From contig QEYB01001046.1 in NCBI GenBank assembly GCA_017562135.1, forward strand, positions 5,022,001 through 5,086,000: a DNA stretch of 64,000 bases, read 5' to 3'. Below the pieces are notes generated by a model, which worked only from the letters and a program-made list of their open reading frames with translations, did not search any database and was not told the DNA's origin. This DNA is from Dipylidium caninum (Eukaryota; Platyhelminthes; Cestoda; Cyclophyllidea; Dipylidiidae). Made by a program: the position numbers and the translations under genes. The number at the start of each line of letters is the position of its first letter. Positions within the stretch are counted from its first letter, which is position 1. Below, one piece after another: positions 35,501-47,737 of the stretch.

Positions 35501-36430
35501 CCTCCAATTAACGTGTGAGTTTCCTCCGTCCACTGCTCCCTCCCCTCTCCTCCTCTGTCAGGTTGGTCTGCTCACTTCGCCAAATTCTGGGGATCGTCGC
35601 GATGCCACCGTCGCCACGGGACCTTTTCTCAAGTCGACTGCGGCCAAATGTCGCCTGCTGGGCGGCAACATTGCGAAGAAGGCAGAAGTGTACACAACTG
35701 CTGTGAGTAAATATTTTTTACTCGGTGTACGCTTGTTTGGGGGCAGTTCCACTGCTTCGTCCACTTTGCCAGGACTGTTCCAGTTCAGCGACAGAATTTT
35801 CAATTGTGGTTCAACTCTCCCCAGCGCCCTTTCACGGACGGCGGGTTTACCAGGCCACTTTATTCCCTGCCGACTCTGCAACGGGGGAGTCGCGGCGAAA
35901 GGAGGGCTGATCGCTTTTACGGCTTTGTTGCCACAACTGCAGACGGAGCTGTGCCCCCTGCGCTCTCCAGTGCCAACGTTTGGCACTGTCTAAGGTCATG
36001 TGCACGAGGGCCTTCTGATGTTACTTCCGAATTCCCCTCTCCCTTTAAACCCCACCGTGTCTCTTCCTCACCTGGGTGCTCCTTTGATGACGTTGTGGCC
36101 TCCTCAGAGTTCCCGCTGAGATCAGGCGAGGCGAGCTGTCGAGACGATTTCGTTGCCGTACGCACGCGTCTGCCGTGGTGAGCTCTCCCCCACGTATGCG
36201 CAACGAGTCTGGCATGAAGTCGAGACGAGTGGCAAGAGTGACCGGAGTCTAACAGGCGACGGGAATGTGTTGGCACACACGTTACGGCGAAAACAGGGTT
36301 AAATGTCAGCGTCGGCACCAACTTTTGCCAGCGCTACTTCCGTTAGTCGACAAAGGAGTTGGAGTGATCTATAGAACGCCATCCCCCGCGCTGCTGCAGC
36401 ACCGACGCATCACTCTCGGCCCTCTTTCGG

Positions 36431-36460
36431 CTCAGCTCAGCTCAGCTCAGCTCAGCTCAG
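36431..36460. repeat. (CTCAG)6 tandem repeat
   Basis: Six perfect CTCAG units. The unit overlaps the self-complementary tetramer AGCT when read across unit junctions (CAGCTC). Confidence 0.95.
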
Positions 36461-37920
36461 CAGTTACGGTTAAGCTTTGTTTAAACAATGCCCAGACCTG
36501 CGCCTTATTACCCAACAAGCGGCCACTGCGACGTCCAACGCCCGGCGATCTCTTGGAAGGGGCAGCCTCCTTCGACACGTGCAACCGCACCTTCAAGCTA
36601 ACATTTAATGCATCGTGTGAGAAGATGAAAGTCGCCGACTTACGGTTATCGCTGAGAATGCAGGCGAAATTCTCCTGAAAGTTGCTTTCACTAAAGCATC
36701 GCCAACCGGTACATGCCACCAACTCGAATTTGCTCACTTCCCTATGTTACAATTCGTCGAGCTCATCAACTCTCCCAGTAACAAATAATTCGCGTCTTAG
36801 TGGCTCTGGGAAACGACGACCCCCTGGTCAAAGCGACAGCAAATGAGTTTTACCAAGTGATAATTAAATAAAAGAAGGACTCCTCATGACGGCCGAACTT
36901 TCGTAAGACTAAACAAGACGGGAAAGCCTGGTCTCCCCCTACATCGACGAGAAATCTCGGAAAGGGAGAAATTTTGAGATGAAGACGGGCATGAGCATTC
37001 GGATTGCCTTGCAGGTGAGGTGAAATAATGGGTCCAGGAGTCCAACCGTGGAGGACTGAAACGTCATTCCCTTCTGCGCAAGGCCAGAAAAGGAAATAAG
37101 GTCTGTTGGGCGGGAAATTTTAACCTACTTCCTAAACAGATGGGCGTTAGAAGGCTGCGATAAAAGGCGGATCACTTTGGCGAATTCCTATAACAACTGT
37201 TTATCTCGCACGTGCACGAAAACTCGGTTGGTCTGTGGGCAAATGGCACTTGATGACGGCCGAAGAGTGTGCTTGGTGGTGCCTTGGGCGGAGCCAGCAA
37301 TAACCGCGGCGGGCGACGCGTTGCAGGGGTTCCGTCGTCTAACAGTAGGAGTGGCCAAGCAGAAGACGCCAGCGTAGACGGCTGCCTGTGCTCGATTTGG
37401 CTTCCACTCATTGGGGTGTCTCCACCACACGAGGAGCCCGTGGGGGGGGGAAGCGGGGTGGGGGAAAGAAGGCTCCCTGTGGGGCAATTTAAAGGTCAGA
37501 GCAATGGAGGTGAGGCTGAGGATGCATGTCCCGTGAGTGGGCGGATCAGTTCAGTGCCACCAAACTTCATTACTCGACTGCAGACCTCTCGCGGAGGCGA
37601 TGCTGGCAGGTTTAAAATTCGAAGCTCTAGCGCCCGTTGCCACTTCTTTGCCCTCCCTGCCAGCGTATGGAAGGGCGAGCATTCGAAAAAATGGGGAGGC
37701 ATTTTATCTGATATGCCCAACTTCTCTGCTGTGCACGCGTACGCAGAATAGACAAAAGAGAGTCCTCCATCCCCCTCCCACATACACGCGCCCTCCCCGG
37801 CCGCGCACACGTCTGCCCCTCCCGCCTCCCTCCCTGCGTGTTGGACATATCGCTTACACTGCATCTCCTCACCACGCGTGCGCACACCCAGACGGCCACA
37901 CTCTCCGAGATGGGCAGAGT

Positions 37921-37944
37921 GGGGAGGGGGAGCGGGGGGGCGGG
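37921..37944 (+). repeat. G-rich tract with quadruplex potential
   Basis: Four G runs (4, 5, 7 and 3 bases) separated by one to three bases, within a longer purine-rich stretch to about 37965. It fits the usual G-quadruplex pattern. Confidence 0.7.
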
Positions 37945-38734
37945 AGAGGGAGAGAGGGAGAACTTGGTTTCATGTGTGTGTGCGTGTGTTATGTGTATGG
38001 GGTGGGGAGCGAACATTGTTTTTCTCCCCCAGCTTCAGCATTTGTTTTTCAATTCATGTTAATCATTCTGAAAAGTTTAAATTCCCGTTTTGTGTTTAAA
38101 ATAAGCGGTATTAACCTGTCGGTTGGTACGTGTCATCCACGAAAGTGGTTTAATTAAACCACCCGGCAATCGATGCTCGAACACTTTCGTAAATCTTGCG
38201 GAAACAGAAACTGTGCAGTTGATTGACTCCGCGACAGAAAGCTGTGACTTCATACACAAGGGTGAAAGGATCAACAGCGGGGCACGAAATATGGCAGGAG
38301 TGGGGATTGTGTGGCAGTCATTTGTCCCCAAGGCGTCCGCACAGGAGAGGTGTAAGGAATTTCACTTCGACCACGGGAAAGGGGAAAGCTGCGGATGGAG
38401 GGTGGTGATGCCGACGAGAGAGTCGTCCGCGGTCTGCGCAGGCGGAGGACGGGGCAAGAAGGCCGCTGCGAGACGGCCGCCTCGCGCGCGGGCGTCCAAG
38501 GCGAAGTCGGCGCTGCGTGCGCCGCGGTGGCGCCACATACGGGCTTGGCGATCCAGGTAGACTCATGTGGGCTTACTCACGAGGCCCCCATCTCCACAAG
38601 TGGTGGGGCGCCACGCTGCAGTAGCAGCAATGATGGAGGTGAGGTGAGTGGCGGGGTGTGGGGGGGTGGGGAGGCTGTAGCCCACCTGCGGCGTCCACCC
38701 TTCGGTGAGGTAGCGCACTTGTGCATCTGTTGCT

Positions 38735-38789
38735 GGAGTGGAGTGGAGTGGAGTGGAGTGGAGTGGAGGGGAGGGGAGGGGAGGGGAGG
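38735..38789 (+). repeat. (GGAGT)6(GGAGG)5 compound pentamer repeat
   Basis: Six GGAGT units (38735-38764) turn into five GGAGG units (38765-38789). The second half has four GGGG runs with single-A spacers (38768-38786), a strong G-quadruplex pattern. Confidence 0.95.
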
Positions 38790-39560
38790 TCGGGTCAGCG
38801 TTGCTATTGTCGCCCGACTCCTCCCATAGCAACCAGGGCTTATACGGTCGTGTGTCCTGCCCCCGCGCGTGGCCCGCCCGCATATGTGACTCGCCGGCAG
38901 CCCCTCCTACAATTGATTAGGCGAGGGGTCTCCCTTCGCCCCCCTCCACCATCCGCCAATAGGCTACCACCTCGTGAAAAGGAACGGACCTGACTTCCGA
39001 CATCATTGCCTACTTTCAAGCCTTTACTCATCCGACTATAGGGTGAGCGAAGCATCGGGATGGAGTGCATATAGTGTAGGGCGATTGTTGGAAGTCGCGA
39101 CGATGGCAATCCCTCAAGTTTTGTAACCAGGCGCCGCAAATAAGATGTGTAACTTCACACCCAACGTTTGGTGAGCGGTTCCGAAAGGCAACGAGGCGTG
39201 TGCGAATTAGGACCGGACAACAAGGTGACGGTAGAGTCAGTTTTTACAATGACAGTAGAGTTTAAGGATCGTAATTTATACGTAAGGAACCTTTGTGTTT
39301 AGTTTCTCTATCCGATTAGTTTGCAAGGCCTTAAGGGCAACGTCGCTGCCGCCACCACACCACTGTCGTGGCCGCTGTCTTGAAGACGGTACTTGTTTGC
39401 GAGTATGCCTTTTCTTGCGGGAAGTGGTGTCAGGCCAAATTGCGATCTCCTTTTGCAGCCATGACGGGAAGTGTGAGTCGGTGGAGGTGTCTCGAAATCG
39501 GATGTGGCGGACACAACAGCCACGCGTGCGCGTGTGGAGCACGTGGGCGAGTCCATGCGA

Positions 39561-39581
39561 GGCGCGTTCTCGGAACGCGCC
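39561..39581. promoter_or_regulatory. Perfect 9-base inverted repeat with 3-base centre, Sox promoter
   Basis: Arms GGCGCGTTC and GAACGCGCC are exact reverse complements around TCG. The centre TTCTCGGAA resembles inverted TTC/GAA elements, and the GGCGCG ends resemble E2F-type sites. It lies about 130 bp before the Sox start codon and overlaps the next palindrome by three bases. Confidence 0.6.
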
Positions 39582-39631
39582 AATGGGGGCAGGAAGATCT
39601 GCGGGAGGCGCCTCCCTGCGCCCCCATTGGC
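39579..39631. promoter_or_regulatory. Inverted CCAAT-box repeat with nested 14-base palindrome
   Basis: Twelve-base arms GCCAATGGGGGC (39579-39590) and GCCCCCATTGGC (39620-39631) are perfect reverse complements and place two CCAAT boxes in opposite orientation. Between them, 39603-39616 is the perfect palindrome GGGAGGCGCCTCCC. It lies about 80-130 bp upstream of the first ATG of the Sox gene, so it is probably its core promoter or 5' leader. Confidence 0.6.
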
Positions 39632-39709
39632 CAGTGGACACCAATGAGCACGAGAGGCGACTAGCGGACACACACGAGCATCTGCTCACGGCCTAAGAGG
39701 AGGTAGTTC

Positions 39710-42700
39710 ATGCGCTCAATGGCTACAGAGAAGATACTGTCGGTTGATTACTTCAGCTCGAACGCCTCCACTAGTCCCTTTCAGCCCAACCTCAGCATGA
39801 TCACATCTAACGTCTACTACGGCGAGAGGCCGGATTTCACAGGATCTCGAAACACAGACAACGAGACTTATCCCAATCACACAGCCTATAGTCAGCCAAA
39901 CTACGCAAAGCAACCCTTGAACGAAGAGTACACGCCCAGTTGGGGTTACGAAGGCCTTCGGTCAGGCTTCTATAATGAGGAGATTCTGTCTGTGCCGACC
40001 GTATTTCCTGATTATCAGGGTGAATGGAAGGAGGCCATCCCACAAGTTCAGGAGGTGGTGTACAGTCCAAAATCCGTCGGTTCCAACACAACTCCGATGG
40101 CAAACATGCCAACATCGTCCCAATGCGGGGACGATGAAATACAAGCGGAGGGGGGAGCGAAGGAGGAGGAGGAAGACGAAGATGAGGAGGGCGAAGAGGA
40201 GGAAGAAGAGGAGGAGGAGGAAGGAGAAGGCGAGTCTCCAAGTGAGGATTCATGCTCCGACGAAATCAGTGAACGGGTGCCTGTCTCCATGTATGGGCGG
40301 ACCGACTTTCCCCAAGATCGCTACACCCCTTGCACAGCCACCTACACGGCCTCGACAACGGGCGAGACTTCTCGAGGGGCACAACAATACGCTGTGGAGA
40401 CAGAGACTCATCAGAAGGTCCCTTACGGATTGGGTGCCGATCGAAATTTAGTACGTTAACCCCTTCAAAATGATTTTAAATTGCACGATCTAAAGTATTC
40501 ACAGGTTACTTCTATGTGCCGTTAGGACTTTGGAAAAATGTAGCTGTCCAGCCTATAAGTACACGTTACAGTGCGACAGGAATATAATTCCCAAAAGGTG
40601 CTATGCCCCAGAGCGGTTGGAAGCTAGCAAATTGTTAACAAGTAGATACATTTTTTGTATGTATGTATATATGTGTGTGTGTATTTAATTGAAACTGAAG
40701 TGCTGTGCGCACCAACGTTTCCGCTCCCCATACACAGCGCCCGGTTTGCCAGTGCATCTTCTCCTCATTTGAGCCAGAATGATAATTTTGACGCAGGAAG
40801 GTCTAAGTGGAAATTTGTTCTCCAACATGGTTTGTATGGCCTCAATACGCCGTGGGTTGTTGAGTTCCCGCCTTTTGCATGCACTTGGCACCCTGTGGCC
40901 CTTCTTAGACGCGCTCACAGGTACTAACAAGACGCGTTTTTACTCACTGAGGTAAAATCCAACCTTTCAGACTCGAGGCCGATAAAGTAAAAGTGCGATC
41001 GTCCATTGAATGAAACATTTTCCCACGTTGCAGAATCATTCTTACGTACCCTTTGTATTTTGGATGTGGTGAAATGGTGCGCTGTTACGTGCCAAATTCA
41101 CAGAGGATTTGTGCTTTGGTGCAGCAATTAGCCGAAATCCTCCCCATTTCAGGGGAGAGGGGTTGGTTGCTCAAATTCTCACCTGCTCCTACCGCATCCA
41201 GCGACAAAGGTGTGATTTAATCACTTGCATCTCCTTAAACGCAGGTGATAAAATAAAGAGACTTTTCAGTTGTACGTTGAGACGCCTTGTTTACTTAAAT
41301 ATCTCAACAAAGGAGGCACCCCACCGCTGTTAGTTAACGCAGGAGTAAAGGACTACAGACAGTGGCAGCTGGACTGCTGAATGAAGGTGGAAATGGCGAA
41401 TATCCTCTGCTCCTTTCCCTCGGGCTGACTGGACCAGACCCTCTGAAGTCTTCCATTTGACGTCGACGAGCACCGGCTCACTTCGCTTATCCCCGCGCAC
41501 ACGAATTTATAGTCGCGTCTGTAGTCAAACCTCGGGGGGAGTAAAAAGATTCAACCGGCTCTCCGAGGTAGGCAACTTTCGCTGAAGAGACTAAAGCAGC
41601 TCGAAAAAACGAACCGACCGCGACTGGAACTGCGTAGTTATGAGTTGAGGAAAAGGCTATAATTTGCCTGTTGGTCATTTGGCTTCCACCCGGTGGACGC
41701 TTAATCAAAACTGCTGGCGCATGGGCAAGGAGGTGGTGAATGCAGCAGAGTGAATGAACACTGACGGTGCAGCAGACCGCGAACTGCGAACGGGGCAGGC
41801 GCCGTCCCGGCTCCGCTGTTGCCGAGGCGCCCAAAGTCGTGGCCACCGCGGTGCGGCATCCCCACGTGCAGTTGGTGGAAGCCACGGCCGCTGGTAGAAG
41901 ACTAGACGCCACCCCGCATTGTGTACGTCGTATCAAGAAACATTACATCTTGAATTTTGTAGCAACTCACGCAACATCTGTACCTTTGAAAAAAATGGTG
42001 ATTTTTAAGCCTCTGTCCGAAATTTGAGGGTGTCCATTGTAAAGTGATGAGTGACAGGATGAATCGAGTGGAGGATGTGGAGACGTGACACCGGGCTAAT
42101 GTGATGAGCGTAATTACTTGCCCACATTTTCGTCCTCCCGTAATGGATGCAGACAGTAGTGGGGAAACAATCCACAGCGAGAGACTTCCTATTGCCCCAA
42201 CCTGAAGGTAATGAATTTTTCTCTGGAGCACCGACCACTTTTCCGTTTTACACTCCTTCGCCAGACTTGGTGCTTATTTGTCGCGAGCGGTTGCTTATAG
42301 TAGAACCGGTCAGCAGGACCGAGACGTGGGCACAAAATCCCCTCTCGGTGGGATAGTCACTGCTGGTCGTATGCGAGGGTGTGTCCCGTTTCCTAGAGAT
42401 GGACGGGAAAAGGAGTCGGTCTACGGAATCCCCCACACTTGACCGGTTTGACTCAACAAAAGTGGTAGATGAGAGAGTGTGAGAACTACAATCTGTAATA
42501 CACTTCGGGAGAAATTTAAAAATATCCACGACTCACTCGAGTCGCCATCACTTTTATCAACCGCCAGATGGTATGACTGAAAATCCTAATCTTCTTGAGA
42601 AATCATACGCAAGGAAAGCACGCTACAACCAGAGAAAGGTAGGAACTTACGTAGACAGTCTGGCAACTTAACAAAGCATTTCAGGGGTAAATTTCCAAGT

Positions 42701-45381
42701 GTGCAGTTGTTATACTTGAACTTGAAATTCAGAGGAAACACGGAAATTGACAAAGAAAGACTCATTCTGCGAGAGGCTTCGCATACCGACACGTAACACA
42801 TCTAGACTCAGGAAGTCGCTTCAACATTGCGACTACCTTGGGCGTGCTTCCTTGTCGCTCGCCCTGCGCGCCCCCCGGGGGTGAGGAGGAAGTCGACTCG
42901 TCCGGCGGCCGCCCTCCGCCATTAGGTTGACAGATGGCGCGCACGCCAACTCGGGAGCGCCACAGGTGACACTGAAAACGCAGCCCCTTCGTTAGTCTCT
43001 GCAACCCAGCCTTGCCCCCCCCCCCCTCACCCCCACACATTCACGAGGGGGCCACGGCTCAATCCATTTGCCGAAAAAAATTGGATCCGCTTTTGCTTAC
43101 CAAATACACCGGGCTTGCCGAAGGCGTCTTCGGGGCAGGCTCTAAGGGTGCTACTGAAGAGGCAGTGATTCCTGGATTACTAGCAACGCGGTGCCTGCAG
43201 GAGACCAGGAACAAGCTTCGCCTCCGCCATGGCGTAAGGACGCCTCCACGAGATGTCCTGCCTTTAGGCAAAACGATTCCACGAAAGTCAATGGAACAGA
43301 GCATCCGAAGGAGCTCGGATGCCAGGCGTGGTGCAAGGACCCAATAGGAGGCGCTTTTCAATCAACGCCCTTCCGCCAGTCAACGAAAGAGTTAGAATGT
43401 ACTGCACACAGGCCCACTTCGTCCATTCACAAGGAAGTATTTATTTCTTAACTATGCTGAGCGAGTCAGAGAGATGCCACAGTGACAGAGCAGATAAGTA
43501 ATGGGACGGGGCTAGAGTATTGTCATTTGTCCGGCCATTCGTCTTATCTGATGTACACGTCCTCCGGTAACTGCGCAATAGAGCCATCCCATCAGCCTCA
43601 TCAAGTCGCCAATCCACTAAGTCTTTAGCATACTCAGTCGAAAGCTCAGACCAATTAGAGAGCAAAAAATTGGGCTAAGGTGCTAAAAAAGTGCGTTTTG
43701 TTCAAAAGACTTCCCAATTTATCTACAGCTGTCCGCATCCAAGTCCGAGGTGGAGAAGACGCCTAAATATTCACCACAGAATGGGTGCTTCAGCAGTTCC
43801 TCAGCTCGGCTCTCTGGCTCCTTGGAGGCGGTCATCAGCAGTGGCAATGCAACTAAAAAAGAGGAGCGGGTGAAACGACCGATGAATGCCTTCATGGTTT
43901 GGTCGCGGGACCAGAGACGGCGGATGGCTCAGGAGAACCCCAAAATGCACAACTCGGAGATCAGCAAGCGCTTGGGGGCCATGTGGAAAGCATTGAACGA
44001 GACTGAGAAGAAGCCTTTCATAGATGAAGCCAAACGCCTGCGGGCGAACCACATGAGCCGGTACCCAGACTACAAGTACCGACCCAGACGACGACACCGC
44101 CCGTTGGAGAAGCAAAAGAAGGCGGTCGCTGCGATGACTGGCGCAGCAACGGTGGGCTGTCTTTTTTCCAGCCCCTCGGTTGGCAGCCTCAGTAATTCCA
44201 CGGAGGAAGGCCTCTTCGGGTTGCGGCATCCAGCAGCACCCTCGACCGAAGGATACAGGTCCTTGCGCACTGGCTCCCCTTATGCTTGCAGCGCATTTGG
44301 TCAGCATCACCAACTGCAACAACAACAACACCATCACCAGCAAATGCAACAGCAACGCCATCAGCAACCTCCCCCAAACCAAGACCAACTTTCGTATGAC
44401 GGGCACTTTCCGCACTACAATCGAGGCAGACAAGCATACGACGATTTTCAACAGTTAAATAATCCCACCTACCCCAGATCGAGTATATCGAAAGGAAAGG
44501 GCCTCGAAACGTTTAGTAGTCAGCATGATTTGTCCAAGTCGTCTCAGTACAACGGTGGAGGTCTTGGCAGCTACCCTTCCTACTCCGCTACCACTGATCA
44601 GGACGCGATGACGGAGGCGGTAAGACCAGAATTTGATTCAAAGACTGCTGTTATGGCAGCTGTAGCTGCGGCGAATTATGCGGCCTCGAGACTGGCCTAT
44701 TATGGCACTGGTGAGTCGCCCTACAATTCTTGGGACGGTTGGTGGAGGGAGAAGACACTCCCAACATCGGAGGAGAATGCTTGGGACCCAGGTCCTGATC
44801 CGTGGGCAAGGGCTCTGGAAGGGGCGCGTAAATTCGAACAAGAGGCCGATGTTGAACGTCGGCGCATGTATGAATCGAAGGAACCGTCTTCCCTCTCTTA
44901 CTTGTCCGCCTACTTTAACGGCTTCGGTAGCATGATCGGCCTTCGAGAGAGCGGCCGTGGGGTGTACAACCACGGTGGCGGCCACGAGGCTGAGGCGACT
45001 TCGAGCTTTTCAACACCTTCGTCTGCCTCGTCGGGACACGAGCAGTTTCAGCAGAGGCAACAGCAGCAGCTTGACAGTCAGCAACAGATCCGCCACCTGG
45101 TCACACAGTCTACCACTCGGCCGCCCGCACAGTCCGCGAACGAGAGGTCGTGTCCTCAGGAAGGATCCCATTTATGCGGCATTTACTGCAATGACCGGAC
45201 TGCCACGTATGCAAGCCAGCGGCAAAGAGTCCTATTCCTCTTCACCCCCCAAAACTGGGTAGACAGGGTTCCTCTCAGCAAACACCACCTCTCTACGACT
45301 TGTCTTTCCATCGTGGACGTCGGCTTAAGTCGCACACGAATGATCTCTTCAATTTTCGAACTTCACCTTTTTATTCCCTAG
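39710..45381 (+). CDS. SoxB-type HMG-box transcription factor, two exons
   Basis: Sox proteins bind the minor groove of DNA through an HMG box and control cell fate. Exon 1 is 39710-40450 (ATG at 39710, a second in frame at 39719). Exon 2 starts at 43729 after 'ttatctacag'; both edges are phase 0, giving a 3278 bp intron. The HMG box begins at about 43870: [47 protein letters not shown] and [24 protein letters not shown] with the YKYRPRR ending points to the SoxB group. The long exon-1 region is Tyr/Ser-rich with a run of about 25 mostly Glu residues (about 40158-40230). Downstream are His/Gln-rich tracts (about 44305-44370, 45040-45085) and an [14 protein letters not shown] segment. The C-terminus is unsettled: this frame stops at 45381, a phase-0 intron could extend it (next entry), and a +1 frame gives a more protein-like end at 45262. 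Confidence 0.9.
43015..43026. repeat. Poly-C run of 12
   Basis: Twelve uninterrupted C bases in the Sox intron, followed by tcaccccc. Length variation or sequencing error is likely here. Confidence 0.9.
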
Positions 45382-46005
45382 GCTAACGTCGACTCATACT
45401 TCCGCGATTCGCGGATGTGTGGCCATTGTATGTGCTACTCATGCTCTCAGCATTTTGGAGATGAGCATGAAGATGTACAGCAAAAAGGGCTAATTCGTAA
45501 TAGAGTACATATTGTGTCAACGAGCTCTATACTCCACAACGGGATTATTCAAAACCACAGCCGAGACGTGCCCTCCACCCCTGCCGGGCACTACTTAGAC
45601 GGCGAAAGCTCTCCGCCGCACACAAGGCAGCCATGCACGCAACACTGCACAAGTACTCACCTGAAGCCCCATCTTAATGCTACGAGAAAACGTGAAAATC
45701 TGCATTGCTCATTTCGGGGCATCATCCCCAGCACTTACGTGTCTGGTAAGAAGTTATGGGCATCGGGAAAGAGTGAGTGCGAGATAAACACATGTGAGGG
45801 CTACTTTTGTCCGGACTACGGAGCAAAGATGCCCAGGACCCCGCCATTAGCATCACCCACTAAGCCTGTTATCGCGACAGGCGAGGACGTGATGTCCACG
45901 TCGTCAGGGCGCTGCCCGCTCAGACACGGGGGCTGCTCTCTGCCCAAGTCGTGGGGTGGAGGAGTGAGGAGGCGGCCACTCGCCGGGGTAACTGTCTTCT
46001 ATTAA
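45382..46005 (+). CDS. Possible third Sox exon or separate Cys-rich frame
   Basis: Starting after 'ttattccctag' the Sox reading frame reopens in phase 0 (ANVDSYFRDSRMCGHCMCYS) and stays open for 207 codons to 46005. A donor at 45259 (TGG followed by gtagac) is phase 0, so an intron of 123 bp (45259-45381) would join it to exon 2. The segment is rich in Cys and His but shows no zinc-finger spacing that I recognise. It could equally be 3' UTR that happens to be open. Confidence 0.3.
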   Translation, partial: ANVDSYFRDSRMCGHCMCYSCSQHFGDEHEDVQQKGLIRNRVHIVSTSSILHNGIIQNHSRDVPSTPAGHYLDGESSPPHTRQPCTQHCTSTHLKPHLNATRKRENLHCSFRGIIPSTYVSGKKLWASGKSECEINTCEGYFCPDYGAKMPRTPPLASPTKPVIATGEDVMSTSSGRCPLRHGGCSLPKSWGGGVRRRPLAGVTVFY

Positions 46006-47737
46006 AAGACTGTTCTAATCGGGTTCAATGGTAAGTCGCACAAATCGGCGCGTGAGTGCGGTGGACGAGGTATGATGGAGCATAAGGAGACCCAGTTAGG
46101 AACAGGGAGAAAAAAAGGGAAAGTTGGTGGTTACACAATTTCCTTGTCTATTTGCAATTACACCTTGTTTGTATTTGCGTTAACGATGGGGAGAGGTAGT
46201 GAGCGAGAGGAAAAACAATTCTTCCCCAACATTAATGCTCAAGCACCGAGTTCCTGTGATGTTGCGACTGTGGCCTAAAACGCCCAGCAGCGCCGGGCAA
46301 TCGCCGAAGGTTGGAACTTCGACAGGAGCCTCAGACAATCGGAGCCTCGTCGCCGCACGCCTCCGCGGCATCGCGCCACTGTGCCGCTCGGCCGAAGTCG
46401 CGAAGGCTCGGCGCACTGGGGCATGGAGCGAGGCGTGTGTCTAACGCAGGAGACAAGTGACTCCGCCCAATTGAGAATAGTCAGGCGGCGAAGTGAGACG
46501 AGGCAAATACTTACCGCGATTATGAGAGTCCAACAGCACATTCTCCCGCACTGGTCTCTTAAATAGGCTGTTCTAGTGGCTTTTAAGTTTGGCGGACAAA
46601 TTTAGGCGAGGTCTTTGCACGGATCGAGCCGACGAAGAAATTGACCAGTCGTGTTGAGAACAGTTGGCAAAGAAGTGAAACAGGAAATTGCTTCGCTTGT
46701 CTGCCAATTTAGCTAAATAAATGATTACTTGGTGCTGGCACACTAGGGGCCCCTTAAAACCGAAATTGAGAGACGAAGGAAACTCCCATTTTTCTGTGGT
46801 ATTGACCACTTTGTTGAACTGACAAGATGGCAGAGTTGTGATGAACACTGCCGTTTGGATCACGTGCCTGCGACAGTTGAGAGGTCACGTCGCACAGCCT
46901 GAAGCGGGAGCGGACTTAGGTGTTTCGGCAGGGAGATAGTTTTGTCCTCAGTAGGTGCCAGAGAATAAAGCCATGGGACCTTCTGTTTGCACCTGGTTTC
47001 CAAATCACCTCCGTAACGCCTTCTGCGATGCCTGTGAATGAAGAAATACGTCGAAAGCAACGATTCCGCAGCCATTCGGGCAGGCTCAAGCCTGTGACTT
47101 ATTTCTAACCTAAAGGATGCATCGTTTTTGGGATTTGTTGCAGAGGATCACGAAGGCATCTGCGGTCAAAGCAACACCAAGAAGGACTATGAGCCACGAA
47201 TGTTCATGGGGGGAAAAATTCAACGCCCATCCACCACCTTTTCAGAGACACACCAACGCGAAGTGTTGATGGCGGACGTCTCACCGACGCAGTAATCGGA
47301 ACCGAGGGAAGGCACTCCGTGGGGACACGCTACGAGCTCAAATAATGTCTACTGGAAAGGCAAGCTCCCGAGGGCTACAGAGAAGAAAGATATATAACAA
47401 CGCTACGAGTCAGAATGCGGGTAAGGCAGACAGTGGGAGATCCGTCCACTTTAACTTACAGATAATCAGCGCTCGACGCGAAGCCACTTAGGGAAACACA
47501 AGAGGGGCGGACAACGAAAGCGACATTCATCGCATTAGAGGAAACGACACGTTCGGCACTTGAAACTGTGGTGATCAGTCGATTGCGGGGGTGGGTTGCG
47601 CTCGTGTGATGTTCTTTGTTTAGAAGCAACAGTGCGTCTCGGCACTGCTCGCCTCCAATCCAGTTGTTAGACCAGCAAATCAGGGGCGGTTTCACACCCT
47701 GCTAGCTTTGCCCTTACTTATGACTTTAGCCTAACCT
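46006..47737. other. Intergenic, no gene seen
   Basis: Downstream of the Sox gene. A GC-rich patch covers about 46260-46440 with overlapping short frames on both strands and no domain. A likely 3' UTR or regulatory region; nothing repeated was noticed. Confidence 0.4.

Larger units (their letters stand above)
32439..39560. other. GC-rich intergenic region upstream of the Sox gene
   Basis: About 7 kb without a gene that I can support. It contains many long overlapping frames on both strands, as expected from high GC, for example a 238-codon plus-strand frame at 35277-35993 with no recognisable domain. Simple repeats and G-rich tracts are common (separate entries). Because the next gene is a Sox developmental regulator, the region may hold its distal regulatory DNA; this is inference. 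Confidence 0.4.

Noticed and set aside
35277..35993. A 238-codon plus-strand frame
   Set aside because: The DNA is open on both strands because of high GC, the frame crosses a (CTT)8 repeat, and no domain or natural composition is visible.
43801..44451. A 216-codon minus-strand frame opposite the Sox HMG box
   Set aside because: It is the antisense shadow of conserved HMG-box coding sequence and Gln-rich repeats.
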